Source of the DNA: Tenebrio molitor
Lineage: Eukaryota; Arthropoda; Insecta; Coleoptera; Tenebrionidae
NCBI RefSeq assembly: GCF_963966145.1
Contig: NC_091053.1
Span: 16,554,001-16,618,000 of the forward strand
DNA: 64,000 bases
Direction: 5' to 3'
Shown: piece after piece, positions 33,765 to 45,952 of the stretch
Layout: each line of letters opens with the position of its first letter
Position numbering within the stretch: position 1 is the stretch's first letter
Translations under genes and position numbers: made by a program
The notes under the pieces: generated by a model
The model's database searches: none
Told to the model about the DNA's origin: nothing
The model's input: the letters and a program-made list of their open reading frames with translations, nothing else

Positions 33765-34097
33765 CAAGGTTGGTAGAACTGACTAATTTGTATAATAGGT
33801 TGCCTCGTTTCCATTTAAAGCAATAGTCTGAATTTTTTCCCCCCGCAAAAGTTACTCGTGACGTCACAGTGTACTAAACTTTTACTACAGAGTCTGTCGA
33901 TCATGCATTAGGTGTTCCTTCGCTAGAATAAATCCCAAAAAGCCACCCAATAAACTCCACGGAGCTTATAAACCTTAGGTTCTATTCGAACACCCAAAAT
34001 TTCTGGGTTGATTTTACGTCACGAGTTACTTTCCCCCCCGCCCCGCAATTTTCAACGAGGCAACCTATTATACAAATTAGTCAGTTCTACCAACCTT
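33765..34097. mobile_element. MITE nested in the right terminus of the P-like element
   Basis: Inverted arms of at least 41 bp, nearly perfect, beginning CAAGGTTGGTAGAACTGACT and ending in its complement. A 9-bp duplication GGGTGAATT flanks it (33,756-33,764 and 34,098-34,106). Nine-base duplications are typical of Mutator-like elements. A second inner inverted pair (TTACTCGTGACGTCAC / GTCACGAGTTACTTT) is also visible. Confidence 0.82.
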
Positions 34098-34206
34098 GGG
34101 TGAATTTTTTGAGGTTAGCGGAATCAATTGCTCCATTGAAAATCCGAGCTTTGTTACGGCCGTAATAAGCGCAGCGCAGTTCAGATTCAGTAGGCCATGA
34201 TCTGTT

Positions 34207-35100
34207 TTCCTCGGGATTGTTTTTGGTTCTAAAGACCGGGTACAGAGAAGGAAAGCATGGGAAAGTGCTTTATTAATGGGAAAACATTCATCTAATTATA
34301 TGAGGGTCTATGGAAAACACTAAAAGACAATATAATACGTAGAGGGATATAATACCATTGTCTAAGTAGTTCTACTTAGACTTACTAATTTGAATTTAAA
34401 TTGCCGTCGCCGAAACAAACTAAAAGGAACTAGGAGGAGAAGCGACGACACACGAATACCATCGAGAAGTTCCGACGGCGGGAGAGTTTTTGGTTTCCAT
34501 CTTGAAAAATAAATGCGCTCTTTCGACTTTTAGCTCTGGAACTGAACGGTTGTGTTTTCTGTTACTGTATTTAAAAATTGAGTGTTTTGTTGGTACAATT
34601 CTTTGAGTCGTTCATTTTGTTTGTCCCCCATAAGTGTAGCATCACGTGTGACGGTAACGGGTTGCGCAATGTAATCCAGGTTATCTTAACCACGACACGT
34701 GTTTCACAGGTATATATGTTTTTGTTTTGTTACGGTAATGTAAATGGGGAAAACGGGCGAAACTCGGGGGCGTCGCGAACCACGTGGGAAGGGAAATATG
34801 GGAGGCGTACCGAAGGGCCCGTCTGGGGTTGCCGTCGTCGCCTCCACGACGGAATACCCGGGAGAGTGTTGTCCTCAACCACGTGGGAAGTTAAGTTGCC
34901 GGCGCGGAGCAGATTTAAAACGGGGAAGGGAAAGGAAGGGGCATGCTACGGGGGCCGACGTGGAGTTTCCCAGCGTAGTTCCTACGGGGCCACCCCACGA
35001 CCACGAGGCCAAAATCTCCGTTGAAAACGTTATTATCTAAGATTCTCCCGTACAGATTTTACTCGCTCCCTTTTTTCCGAAAAAAATAAAACACCAATGT
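34207..35100. other. unassigned; GC-rich open frames at 34,744-35,040
   Basis: Overlapping plus-strand frames (34,578-35,024 and 34,744-35,040) lie in a GC-rich patch and encode R/G-rich peptides without a known domain. The words AACCACGTGGGAAG occur twice (34,778, 34,878). Around 34,440-34,500 the sequence resembles an untranslated leader. I cannot support a gene. Confidence 0.25.
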
Positions 35101-35111
35101 CGAAAGTATAC

Positions 35112-35117
35112 TTTATT
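35112..35117 (-). promoter_or_regulatory. polyadenylation signal candidate for the zinc-finger gene
   Basis: TTTATT on the plus strand gives AATAAA on the minus strand, about 555 bp downstream of the zinc-finger stop codon. The spacer has no other gene. Confidence 0.4.
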
Positions 35118-35671
35118 ATCATCCAAATTCAATAGTACTGAACAACTTCTCCCAGTGACGCTTCCAAGTAATCTCCAGAGGCTACAAAGTTCTTTTCACC
35201 GCTTCCCTCGCGCCGATACTAGTTCAGAACAAAATATAAATCCTGAAATTGCGTCAAATTGAAATCAAAAAATTCAACACAATTTTCTGCACTGTATGTA
35301 GAAAAAATGTAAACTACAACCTGGAAGAATGTTTGATATACCTACCGATTCCTGTCCTTCCAGCTCCCACTCCGGATTTTCAAAACTCCCACTCGTTTAA
35401 ATCCGATCCTCTAGTAAAAAAATAAGAATTGCATACAGTAGTATCGCTTTTTACTAATAATAATACGGTTATATGTTAATATATAAGATTAATAAAAACA
35501 ATATGTTGTCAAATGTAAGATATGTTCCTAAACATAACACAAAGATTCTTACAACGATCCTTAGATATATTCGTACAACATTAAAAATCTATATCCATCT
35601 CTAAACCGCCATCTTGAGCATCTCTATCGCATCTTCTTCTCCCATAAGTACTACCACAACGAGCCTGACCA

Positions 35672-37768
35672 TCAATTGAACTCTTCGTAATCGTCCACCT
35701 CCTTCTTGTTCTGCCTCGTGTTATACTTCTTCACCACTTCGGGCTTGCTGTGCACCATCTTCATGTGCGAATTGAAACTGCTCTTCCACTTGGTGTCAAA
35801 CATGCACACGGAACACTTGTAGATCTTCGCCGTCTTGGAGTTGGCGTGGACCCTCAGGTGCGACTTGATGCTCTCCTTCCACTTAGTGGTGAATCCGCAC
35901 TTCTCGCACTTGTAAGTCTTCAGCTCGGCCTGACAGTGCACTTCTTTCATGTGCTTGGTCAGGTAGTACCTCGACTCTCCCTCGTACTCGCATTTGGCAC
36001 ATTTGTAGATCTGCGTCGAGTTGTGTCTCTCGACGTGCTCCTTGAAGTACTGCTTCCAGATGGTGATGAACGAGCAGATGGTGCACCTGTAGAGCTTCAC
36101 CAAGTCGGGGGACGTGTGCTTCTTGACGTGCTCGCGGAAGTACTGCTTCCACTTGGTCTTGAACTTGCAGCTGGTGCACTTGTAGACCTTGTCGGGGCCG
36201 ACGTGCTGCTTGACGTGGTCGCGGTAGCACTGCCTCCAGGTGGTGGTGAAGTCGCACTCGTCGCACCGGTACTGCTTCAGCAGCTCCGGGGATTTGTGCT
36301 TCTTCACGTGCTCCTTGAAGTACTGCTTCCACTTGGTGATGAACTCGCAGTCGGGGCATTTGTACACCGGGATCTGGTCCGGGGAGTTGTGTTTCTTGAC
36401 GTGCTCCTTGAAGTACTGCTTCCACTTGGTCTGGAAGGGGCACTCGGTGCAGGTGAACGTCTCTACTTCCTCACCCCCGTTGTGGAGCTTCACGTGGCGC
36501 TTCAGGTAGGTCTTGCTGCGGGATTCGAAGGGGCACTCGGGACACTTGTGCATCTTCACGTTCTCGGGGGGGTTGTGGATGGTCATGTGACCGTTGAGAC
36601 TGTTTTTCCATTTGGTTTTGAAGCTGCACAGGTTGCAGTGGAATTGCGCCGCGATTTTCGACTCGTCGTGGATGGTTTGGTGGCCGATCAGGCTGTTCTT
36701 CCACTTGGTCTCGAAGGGGCACTCCGGGCACTTGTAGCTCTCGCTGCCGTCGTGCAGCTTGATGTGCCTCTTCAAGTATTGCTTCCACTTGGTCTTGAAC
36801 ATGCACTCGGTGCACTGGAAGTACTCGACTTTGTCCGACACGTCGTGGACCTTCTTCAGGTGCCTGGACAGGATGTATTTGGAGTCGCCCTCGAAGATGC
36901 AGTGCGAGCACTTGTAGATTTTCAGTTTTTTCGGCGTGCTGTGCCGCTTCACGTGCTCCTTGAAGTACTGCTTCCACCTGGTGACGAAGTGGCACTCGTT
37001 GCATTGGTAGTGCTTGACGGTGTGCGGGGCCGAGTGGATCTTCATGTGCTCCTTCAGGTACTGCTTCCACTTTGTTTGGAAACTGCACTCTGTGCATTTG
37101 TGCTTCTGAAGGCTGTCCGGCAGGTGCGACTTCAAGTGCCGGTTCAGGTACTGCTTCCAGTTCGACTCGAAGGGGCACTTGGTGCACTTGTAAATCTTGA
37201 GATTGTTTTCTTTGACGGTGTGTATCGACATGTGCATTTTCAGGCTGGTTTTCCACTTGGTTTGGAAGCTGCAGGTTGTACATTTATACATATCGAGGCA
37301 ATCTGGGGCACTATGGATCCTTACGTGTTTAGCTAAATAGTTTTTCCATTTGGTTTTATACGTACACTTTTTGCATTTGTAGAGTTTCACGAATTCCGGC
37401 GAGCTGTGGATTTTCATGTGGCCGCGCAAACTGTTTTTCCATTTCGTTCGGAAGGGGCACACGTTGCATCGGTAGTTTTTGTCCTGTTCTTCGGACGGTT
37501 CGGGTTTCACGATGCGTGGCACGTCGGGCTCGGGGGGCCCGTCCGCTTCGGCGCACCTGCAAATACGCGTTTATTACGTGCTCCCGATCACGGGAAGGAG
37601 TTACCCGTCGTCGAAGGGGCTCTCGTCCCGCTCTGTCTTAATCTCGACTTTTATTATGTCGCATTCGGGGGTCTCTTCCAGCTCGTATTCCATCTCCTCC
37701 TCGCTCAGACGCTCCGTCTTCACGAAGACGTTGCTGTAGTCGCAATTTTCTACATTTGTTTTGTTCAT
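35672..37768 (-). CDS. C2H2 zinc-finger protein, 19 fingers
   Basis: Two exons, 37768-37605 and 37556-35672, intron 49 bp, 2049 nt, 682 residues. The N-terminal part of about 85 residues is acidic, with two V-K-x-E / K-x-E sites that resemble sumoylation motifs (inference). It is followed by 19 consecutive C2H2 fingers to near the C-terminus. Most fingers are C-x2-C-x12-H-x3-H (three end H-x4-H) with the almost fixed inner text T-K-W-K-x-Y/S-x-x-x-H. Linkers are longer and more variable (about 7-13 residues) than the usual T-G-E-K-P. Such a protein would be nuclear and bind nucleic acid or protein, but no target can be read. Fingers 7, 11 and 17 deviate (E-G-D-S-K, E-S-R-S-K and E-G-E-S-R). 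I do not recognise an orthologue name. Confidence 0.88.
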
Positions 37769-38116
37769 TTTTATTTATTTTTTCGACTGACAAGAGTCGG
37801 AGTATTTTCGGGTTGTTCGTCGATTCGTCACTTCGTTTTATTTATTTCTTCCTTATCTTCGTGTTTTTCGTACACCACAACAATTTATAGATTATATTTT
37901 TACCTCTTTTTTATTAATCTTGTTTATTAAAAAATAAATAAAGCGAAGCGCCATCTGTCAACTCTCATTGGGCAGGAAAAGCGCCAAATTCAAATCCGAT
38001 TCGTGTTTCCCCCTTCTGCCACCAGCCGGCGACAAACTCACATAACCTCACTTTCACAAAACTAGCCCCCTTTCCACAACTAATTAATTGCCACAAGACT
38101 GACATCCACGGACAAA
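37769..38116. promoter_or_regulatory. shared promoter region, zinc-finger gene (-) and UQCC1 (+)
   Basis: 348 bp separate two divergent start codons. It contains AT-rich stretches and no TATA box at a convincing spacing for either gene. It is likely a bidirectional housekeeping promoter (inference from layout). Confidence 0.45.
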
Positions 38117-39061
38117 ATGAACGTGGCCCGATTTCTTAAATTTGCAATAACATCGGCTCCGAAGGTATTTCTGTCCGCAAATTATTACGTAAGTCTCTCG
38201 TTCATAACCTCAAATTTTAGCCCCAAATCTACCAAAAAATGCGACTCGACTCTCGAATACTATCTCGCCCTTCCTTACTATCGTCGCACATACGCAACGT
38301 ATCTACTGTCGAAACAAAACAACTCAGAAAGCACGAAAGCTTTGTATACAAAATTGTCAACAAACTCCCTTTTATCAACCTCAACAAAACTGTAAATACC
38401 GTCTGCGTTTAGTTCGCCTCGTCCTCACGGGACTGTTTTAGCGCATCATGGGTTCTGCGTACGTTCTCTATGAAAACATAGCTGACAAAATCAACTATTT
38501 GGATTTTTTTGAGGAGCTCTACCTTCCTGACACGTTTTACTCTTGGTTTGTCGTGACGGAACTGCACATTTGGATGATTTCGGCGCGGGCGATGGCGGAC
38601 GGCGACGATGGCAAATTTCTGAGGAACTATTTGGTGGAAGCATTGTGGAATGATGTAAACCAGAGAATAAAGCATCTGGGAGAGGTTAAATTCGGTTTGG
38701 CGTCTCGCCCTCAAGTCTTATCAGTTCTGGGATTTTAGGACAGCAATCCGTCGGCGGCGAGGGTGCAAGTTAGAGAGTTGGCGGAACAGTTGCAGGCGGC
38801 GTTGATCGCGTACGACGAGGGGTTGCAAGGAGACGATGTGGTCCTGGCGGGGGCGTTGTGGAGGAGGTTTTATCAACAGGAGGATGTTGACACCAAGTCG
38901 TTGGAAGTTTTGGTGAAATACGTGCGCAAGCAGGTGCGTGTGTTAAAAAATTGAAATAAAATAAATTAATTTGATTTTGACAGATGAGGCTACTCGACCA
39001 CGTGTCCTTGGAACAATTTTTCGAAGAGCGCCGCATCGATTGGACATGCTTGAAGAATTAG
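38117..39061 (+). CDS. UQCC1: ubiquinol-cytochrome c reductase complex assembly factor 1
   Basis: Five exons: 38117-38188, 38221-38391, 38442-38684, 38739-38933, 38984-39061; 759 nt, 252 residues. All introns are GT-AG and short (32-54 bp). UQCC1 (yeast Cbp3) is a mitochondrial matrix chaperone for newly made cytochrome b in complex III assembly. The ubiquinol-cytochrome c chaperone domain fills about residues 95-245: Y-E-N-I-A-D-K-I-N-Y, L-P-D-T-F-Y-S-W-F-V-V-T-E-L-H-I-W-M, E-A-L-W-N-D-V, then A-L-I-A-Y-D-E-G-L-Q and A-G-A-L-W-R-R-F. The first 70 residues are basic and Arg/Ser-rich, as in a mitochondrial targeting presequence. Exons 1-2 rest on splice signals and frame continuity; exon 1's intron is only 32 bp, so that join is the least certain. 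It converges with the sphingomyelinase gene. Confidence 0.9.
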
Positions 39062-39287
39062 TCGTTGGAAGTAAGTAAATATGATATTTATTATATAAAT
39101 ATGAAAATAAATTGTTGATGACTTTTGAGAAATGTCAAAGTACCATAGATACCCTGTCGTGTTTTCTCAGGTGAGCGCCATCTGTTATAAAAACCGTGAT
39201 TCACAAAGAAAAATATATTTCTAGCAGATAAGAGAAACCAAAATTGAAATTTTCATTAGCCAAAAACAAAAAACGAATTTTCTCGTC

Positions 39288-42200
39288 TTATGTTGTTCTC
39301 TTTTTTATATTTTGACACTGAATCGATTCGCTGGCTTCGACTGCCGTGATACCGCACACTAATTTGCGTAGACAAGTATCGTCACATCCTTGAGCTGTGT
39401 AGGGGTCGCTATCGCGACCTTGATACCTTCATAGAAACAAATGTCACCATTGACAGAACATAAATGACAGCTATTACGCAACTCACCTAAAGTACTGTTG
39501 CATCAGAGTGCGATTGCGTGACATGCGTCCGATCAGATCTGTCAAACTGTCGTACGTCGTGTTTTTCAAACCGTAAGCGTCCTTGAACGAGTACAACTTG
39601 TACCATTCCGGATCCTTGTCTTTGTTTTGATTCGCTTTTGTCAAGTTGTAAGTGTAGTGATCGTAATCGAGTACTTCCTGAAAGTACATTTTACAGAATC
39701 CAGAGGTTTTGTCATGTGTGTATTTTTTTGTGAACATACCAAAGTATTCGCATCGACGTCATAGGTCCTGTAGTTCGGATTGAAACCGACGAATGTCGTG
39801 AAACTTCCGGCGTTGTAGGCCACGTTGATGATCTTCTTGTGATTGGTTGGATCACGAAATAGGCGGAGCTCGTCCAGGTGGGTGTGGCCGTTGAAGTGGG
39901 CCACTATGATTGGGGCGAATCTGCGGCACGAATTGACAAGGTGGTGTAATTAAAATGACAGGCGGTATGTAAAAATGACAGGGTGAATGTAAAATGACAG
40001 GTTGGATGTCAAATGACAGGCTGAATGTAAAAATGGCGGGATCTGTGTAAAGGGGCACCTATCGACGATCTTCCTAAATTGGCTGGTCCACCGTTGAAGA
40101 CACTGGATCTCGCCTGGCGGTATGTGCGACAGAATGTGTACTTTTTCACCATCCTTCTCGGCCTTGGTTAATACGTCGACCAACCACTTCAGCTGATCGT
40201 AGGGATCTTCGTCATGGTAGAGCAGCCACCTCAAGAAAAATCTGTTTTATCTTGCTCCAAGAAAAGACAGAAACTTACAGATTACTGATGAAACAAACGT
40301 TACTGTTCAGGGCGATTATCCTAAACTTGGGCTTGACCAAGACGGTGTAGTACCCACCAGCCAGGATTGTCGCTTTGGTCTCGTCCGGCAACCAACGTTT
40401 CCATTCAGATGCCATGAGATCGAATATCCATTGGGTGGAGACTTTCGACGTGACATTACCCGGCGAGTAACTGAAAACAGACAGGACGATGTAATAATAA
40501 TAACGTTGGTGGTTTTTCATTGGGAAGTTTTTAGATGTTGTACACTCGGCTCTAGTCACACTGTTGTGCGAGTAAAAAACAAAGAAAACGATCACGTTTG
40601 TACTGGTTTTGACATTTGAAGTTGAGCCGATCGTACACAGTTCGTATAAAATCCAAAATACACTAGGTCGAAGTGCGGACCTTTGAAGTATGCACGTTAA
40701 AATATTGTGAAGCATAAAAAATCGAAATGTGTCGCTGACTCACAAGTCGGTGGGATGTGGCTCGTGGTTACCCAAAATGGGATACAGAGGTGTCGCTTTG
40801 AAAGTCTTGTTAAAGAGTTGGAAAAGTTCTTTTATGGCTTTGACGTTCTCGTCCTTGGTGGTGGCCCAGGATCTGTGACTGACGATGTCTCCCGTGTAGT
40901 AAATCAAGTCGAATGTTTTCTAAAATGCCAGCGTTTCAAAGCCGCACGTGAGTTCACCTCGCGACGTCACTTACGTGTGCGTCCTTCAGGTGCGTCATCA
41001 ATTCGGTGATGCTGTGCCACGGAGTGTCACAGACGTGGTAATCCCCCCAATAGCCGGCGGCGTTCGTCGCTTTAGACGGGGGCCCGTTGGATTTCTGACA
41101 GCAGAGGGGCACATTGCAGGCGGCGTTGGAACCCGGTTCGTACAAGGGGTCGTAGTGGAAGTCGGTCAAGTGGAGGACTTTCAGGGGGGACGCTTCGGAG
41201 TGACTGGGGTGGTGGGTTTTGACAGTTTTACGTTTGGGGGGAAGGTCGACCGTCCATTTGTGGGCGTTGGGGTCGGTGCAGTTTTTCGGTTGGAAGGCGA
41301 TCGCACAGACTCGGTGGACCGTCAGGTCTTTCCGGTTGTCGATTATGTACAAGACAGTGTCCTGGAATGTTGGCAGTGCTTGATTTATATTTGTCAAGAC
41401 TGGTTTTGTAAAAATTTGCAAAAATACTATTTCGAGGCGAATACTTTTTAAGTGAAGTGTTGAAGAATCAGATAATGGGGTAAAATCAAGACAAAAACCT
41501 CAATTTATGTGTTAAAGTGGGAAAAACATTTTTGAAATGTCAGTAAGTATTGCCAACCGCAACGAAACAAAGACTAGCCTTTTTGCGACTTTTTAAAGTA
41601 AATTGTCGAAGAATTTTTTCTGTTGCATTATTTTTAATTACTGACCTGTAATATACTACATTACATGAAAATTCCAAGTGATTTATTGGAGACAACTCCA
41701 ACAATATTAAAAAGTTTAAATAGTGTTATATCTTGAAGCGGTTGGCAGCCCTGCGAAATTTTGAATTTTTCGTTGACATGTACAAAAATTGTTCAAAATG
41801 AATTAAAATCGGGTCTAGTTTTGTTCATAAAGCACCGGATATGTGTTAAGTCGCGAATATATCATAAGTTGATAGTGATAACGTGTTGTAAATGTCGCAA
41901 CAGAGAAATTCTTGTGGCACTGGGTAAGTGAGGTTATGTTCATGGCGCAGTTTTATTTAAATTTTTGTAACAAAACGAACATTCGCGGCAACTTTTTCTG
42001 ACAAATACGTGTTCAACGCTCAAAATATTACACCGTTATTCTTTACAACGGCTACTTTAGTATATTATTACACTACCGTACTCTAGAACGCACATTTACC
42101 ATTTTTACAGACTCACAATTTCGATATTAATATAGCCGTCGCACGCGACGCCGCCCCAGGTGGCGAAAGTCCGACACAGCTTTCGGAAAAACGCCACCAT

Positions 42201-42526
42201 AGACTCCTTATTTGCGCCAGATCTCCTGTAGGCGATGATCTGTCTTATAACTAAATCGCAAGTTTGACAGAAAAGGTGATTCGAGGTTTTCTTGTCTTTT
42301 ATCTTGACCAAATCGTTGACGGCCCTGGTGAGATTGTGCGAGATTTTCTTGGTAACTTTCAACTCTCTCACTTCGTTGGAAATGATTTGCGGTATGTCTG
42401 CAAAAAGGAAAACGGGAGAATGGCGAGGGGGTCGTCGGGTCACTCACCGTTGTAGGTGTGGGTCGAGGCCACAAAAACTGTGATGGTCGATGCCAAAAAC
42501 AGGAAAATAAGAGATGCGATTTGCAT
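39288..42526 (-). CDS. Smpd1: acid sphingomyelinase (sphingomyelin phosphodiesterase)
   Basis: Nine exons: 42526-42448, 42397-42117, 41361-40975, 40919-40744, 40470-40279, 40229-40059, 39920-39740, 39677-39487, 39426-39288; 1797 nt, 598 residues. It hydrolyses sphingomyelin to ceramide and phosphocholine in lysosomes or outside the cell. Residues 1-24 are a hydrophobic signal peptide. A saposin-B domain follows (C-Q-T-C-D-L-V near 70, cysteines to about 110). The metallophosphatase core has L-T-D-F-H-Y-D, Y-T-G-D-I-V, L-G-N-H-E-P-H-P, H-I-P-P-G and F-N-G-H-T-H-L-D-E, supplying all expected zinc ligands. The C-terminal G-C-D-D-T-C-L-R-K-L-V-C motif is typical of the family. Length is close to human SMPD1. 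Insects often have several paralogues, so strict orthology is not claimed. Confidence 0.93.
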
Positions 42527-42789
42527 CTTGTCTTTGTTCACGTCTGCGGTAAGCTTTCCAAAGGTTTGGAACGTGACAGGGACTTTGAATTTGTTCTAAT
42601 CAGTAATGTCATAGGGTGATGCGATAGCGCGGCCGTTGTGTTTATCGAGTGACGTTGGTAACCACGAAGCAGAATTAAAAGCAATTGTTTTCTTAAAAAC
42701 AGTTGGGTACAGGAGCAAGATGGTAAAAAAAACACAAACGTCAACAATCAGCGCCATCTCTTTATGGTCACGATAAAGTAACAATTTTA

Positions 42790-45053
42790 TCACTGTTCTG
42801 TCATTTCAACATCATCGATGACCAAATCGTCCAACATTTCTGCCAACGTTATCCTGGGAACGGCCTCGTCGACGTCGTCACCGGAATCGACCAGAATCTG
42901 TTTCGTACTGTCCTTGAAAATGTTGACGTTGTGTCTCAAATCGGGATCTTCCTCGAGGTCGTCCAAGAACTCGTTGTAGTCCCTTTGGAAAAAATAAATT
43001 AGTTTTGGTCCCGTCACAATCGAGACTCCCCCCCCCACCTGGTGTCTGTAACCAAAGCGGTATCCTCCTCCGCGAGATGCTTCAGTTTCCAAATCCTGCG
43101 CCTCTTCCTCTCGCTCCTGTCGTAGTACTTCTTCACCAGGACGACGTCGGGAACGGTGTGGCTCTCCAACTTGTCGAAACTCGCGTCGTTCACGTTGCTG
43201 TCCTCGAGGTTATAACTGAAATCGTTCGGTTGAATGGTGCACGCTCCTGCCTGGACGCCGTGACTAACCCTAAGACGTAGTCGCCCGGTTTCAGAACGTG
43301 TCCCAAATGGGTCCTCGTGTGGATGGTGTTATCGTTCATCCCCAATTCGGACGCTTTGACCACCCAGATGTCGGCCAGGACGTGTTTGTTGGAGATCGCC
43401 CCCTGGCCGGGGAAACTCTTCCTGTCCTTGTCCATGATGGGTTCGATGTCCATCACCACGTACTCGACGAGCTGTTTCGGGTTGCAGATGGCGCCGAAGG
43501 GGCTGCGCCAGTACGCGGTGCTGTTCATCTCTGTGACTGGAAGAAAGTGTCAAGGTTTTTTTGTTTTCTTCTCGTTTCCACTTACTTTGCGCTCTGGAGG
43601 GGTCGATGAGGTGTACAGAGCTGGTCACTCTGTAGACCAGGCAGAGAGGAGAGATGCCGCCTAGTTGTTGGGTCAGTTTCTTCGGAAGGCACACCAAACT
43701 GTCTTTCGACACCGGAACTATCTCCACCGAATACGTGAATTTGTAATTGTACAGGTTGCTGTGGATGTCGTGGGAGATTAGTTTCTTCGAGTGGCTGGAT
43801 TTACAAGGGAGGACGGCGGTGAGGAAATCCACCATTTTCCTGGCGTGGGCCTCGGTGGCGTAGAAAAAGTCGAGGCCGTCTGCGATTGGAAAATTTCATT
43901 AAATAATAAATGCTAAGAAACCTATCGACCTATAAAAGTAAATAAAAAATAAATAAAAACAACATAAAAATTTATAACACATTATAAAAAGCAATTGTTC
44001 TTGAGGTTAAATGTTTATTAAATTTAAATTGTGATTAATTGGTTATTATAAAAAAGCGTGCGGTAATGAGGTTCTTATCTCACGCAAAATGGATGGGATG
44101 AGTGTTATTTATCCCACGGGCATACATATAGATAAATGTGTATTATAAACGGAAAATAGAAAAAAAAAAGATTGTGAATCGATTGTAGACATTTTTGTGT
44201 TAAGCCCCCCACCATACACGCTCCGTTAATCCTCAGAGGAAAAACCGCCCAGGCCGGGCCTGGATTACAAACTAAAACTGACAACGATGCACTAGACACT
44301 GACGCTATTTATAACCTCAAACTTGGAAAAACATAACCTACTTCAACAGAGAGTTTTACTGTCATTAAACATGGTCTCCCATTATGCCAAAACAACGTGA
44401 ATGCATTTTCGCACTTACCGTGAACAGGCTTGATCCCCAACGTATTCTCGTGCGCCTTGTGCTTCAAAATCAGCTGTTCCAAGTAAAAGAACGTCTTCTT
44501 GTTCTCAGCCTTCTGCCTCACTTGCACCACAGCCCTCCAGAAATTCTGCGCCTCCGATCTGTGACAGTCGTCACACATCTGATGATTGACGATGTAATCC
44601 ACCACAAACACTTGTTCCAGCATTGCCCCTCCCAACACTTCCCCGTGCACCGTCAACTTGACCTTGATCCGTTTCGAATGGGGCTCCGTCCAGACGAATC
44701 CCGCATCGACCAGTTTCACTCTACTGAGACCTTTCAATTTTTTCAAACACAACGACAACAACTCCTTCGATTCCAAAACGCAGTGGACCCACTCGGACGG
44801 TGGGTTGTGGTAGCGCTCGCAGCCCCGACAGAACTGCAACGTCACCTGCTTGGGGATCCCTTCGGTGATGTCCACTTTGGTGCGGAGACACGCCACGCAC
44901 ATGTTCGACGGGTTGGGCTCGATGGGGCTGCCGCACTCGCAGCACAAACTGCAAAGTAACAAATTAAGACTTGAAGGAAAAGGAAACACAAGATGGAGCT
45001 CACATTGTGTTTTTGACGGTTTGGGCCGTCGAGACATTTCCGATGTACTCCAT
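42790..45053 (-). CDS. Nmd3: 60S ribosomal export protein NMD3
   Basis: Six exons: 45053-45004, 44948-44419, 43879-43586, 43536-43269, 43215-43039, 42982-42790; 1512 nt, 503 residues, the usual animal length. NMD3 binds pre-60S subunits and links them to CRM1 for nuclear export. The N-terminus has the zinc-binding motifs C-C-E-C-G, C-V-A-C and C-R-G-C, followed by W-V-H-C and C-D-D-C-H. The middle has H-D-G-L-D-F-F-Y-A-T-E-A-H-A and the C-terminal part has D-Y-N-E-F-L-D-D-L-E-E-D-P. The acidic leucine-rich tail (L-A-E-M-L-D-D-L-V-I) looks like the known nuclear export signal. Intron 2 (43,880-44,418) is the only long one and is empty of genes. The 3' end faces the sphingomyelinase start, 263 bp away. 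Confidence 0.95.
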
Positions 45054-45905
45054 TTTTGGGGGTCCTTTGCACAAACTGGTATATCACGTGCGAAAAGCAC
45101 GTAATTCTTAACCTCAAAATGTAACTTTTTCGCGTTTCGTCTCGACCGGTCGCGCCGATCGCAGCGACATCTGACGATGTCGCAAAAACACTAAATTTCA
45201 AGAAACGTTCCGTTGTCAAATTCTTTTATTGACAAATTATTGTTAAATTTTACAACAAATCATTTTGAGAGAAAATGTACCCGTACGATACAAATTGTGC
45301 CATACATTATTAACACTATTTAAACATATCAATGACTTTTCGAAACTGGTCGAGGCGACATCTACCGATGCAATGCTTAATTTAAATGAAAGGATCAATT
45401 TTTGAACATGTCATTCTCTCATTTATAAATGATCGATAAATTTGACTTGTGTTCACAGAAAATATTCTTCTACTTCGTTTAAAACGTGTTGTAGATTTAC
45501 TTTAAGCTTGTAAAAAGTCTAATTTGTCAAGGAAGTTGTTTACGTGGTGTATTTCTGGTTGCATACCTACATCCATTAAATGTTATGATATAAATAAATT
45601 AATAAAGTTACACCGGTGTAGAAAATATGATACTTCCTCGTTTTAATTGAGCACATAAGGACTCTAAACCGACGAAAGCGGAGGAGTTATAAATTCGAAT
45701 TGATCTTGTTAGGGCTAGAATCGAATTAATTTTGTTACATTGTAAACAATATCACACATCACATCAGTAAAGAAACGAAACGCAGAGTTAACAGTTCTTC
45801 CTTGTCACACCGACGAAGAACACGTGTTTTATCGTATGCCTAGAACGCGCAACAAGTGTTAGGAGCCGTATTATAGACGCAAACTCAGTGTTCAACTAGT
45901 GTATT

Positions 45906-45952
45906 TATAAAAGCAGTTACGGTAGTTGTACAGTCAATTCAGACCGTTCAGT
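45906..45952 (+). promoter_or_regulatory. core promoter candidate for the tetraspanin gene
   Basis: TATAAAA at 45,906-45,912 and an arthropod initiator-like TCAGT at 45,948-45,952. A GTCAAT at the standard 30-bp spacing (45,933) is an alternative start. The following 170 bp end in the strong donor AAATG/GTAAGT at 46,126/46,127. Assignment to the tetraspanin rests on orientation and the next acceptor at 50,533. Confidence 0.5.

Larger units (their letters stand above)
32765..34199. mobile_element. deleted P-like element with about 100-bp inverted termini
   Basis: Both ends start CATGGCCTACT and remain similar for about 100 bp, including CTGCGCTGCGCTTATTACGG. They are flanked by ATCTGTT at 32,758-32,764 and 34,200-34,206 (7 bp; P elements normally give 8). 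Inside is a C-terminal fragment of a THAP/P-type transposase. The right terminal repeat is split by a 333-bp MITE. Drosophila P also begins CATG, which supports the class, although these termini differ from those of the element at 6321. Confidence 0.75.

Noticed and set aside
35750..37336. Plus-strand 528-codon open frame rich in V and L
   Set aside because: It lies exactly antisense to the zinc-finger exon, and its repeated V-L-L-P-L-G pattern mirrors the finger repeats. A GC-rich repetitive exon produces open antisense frames.
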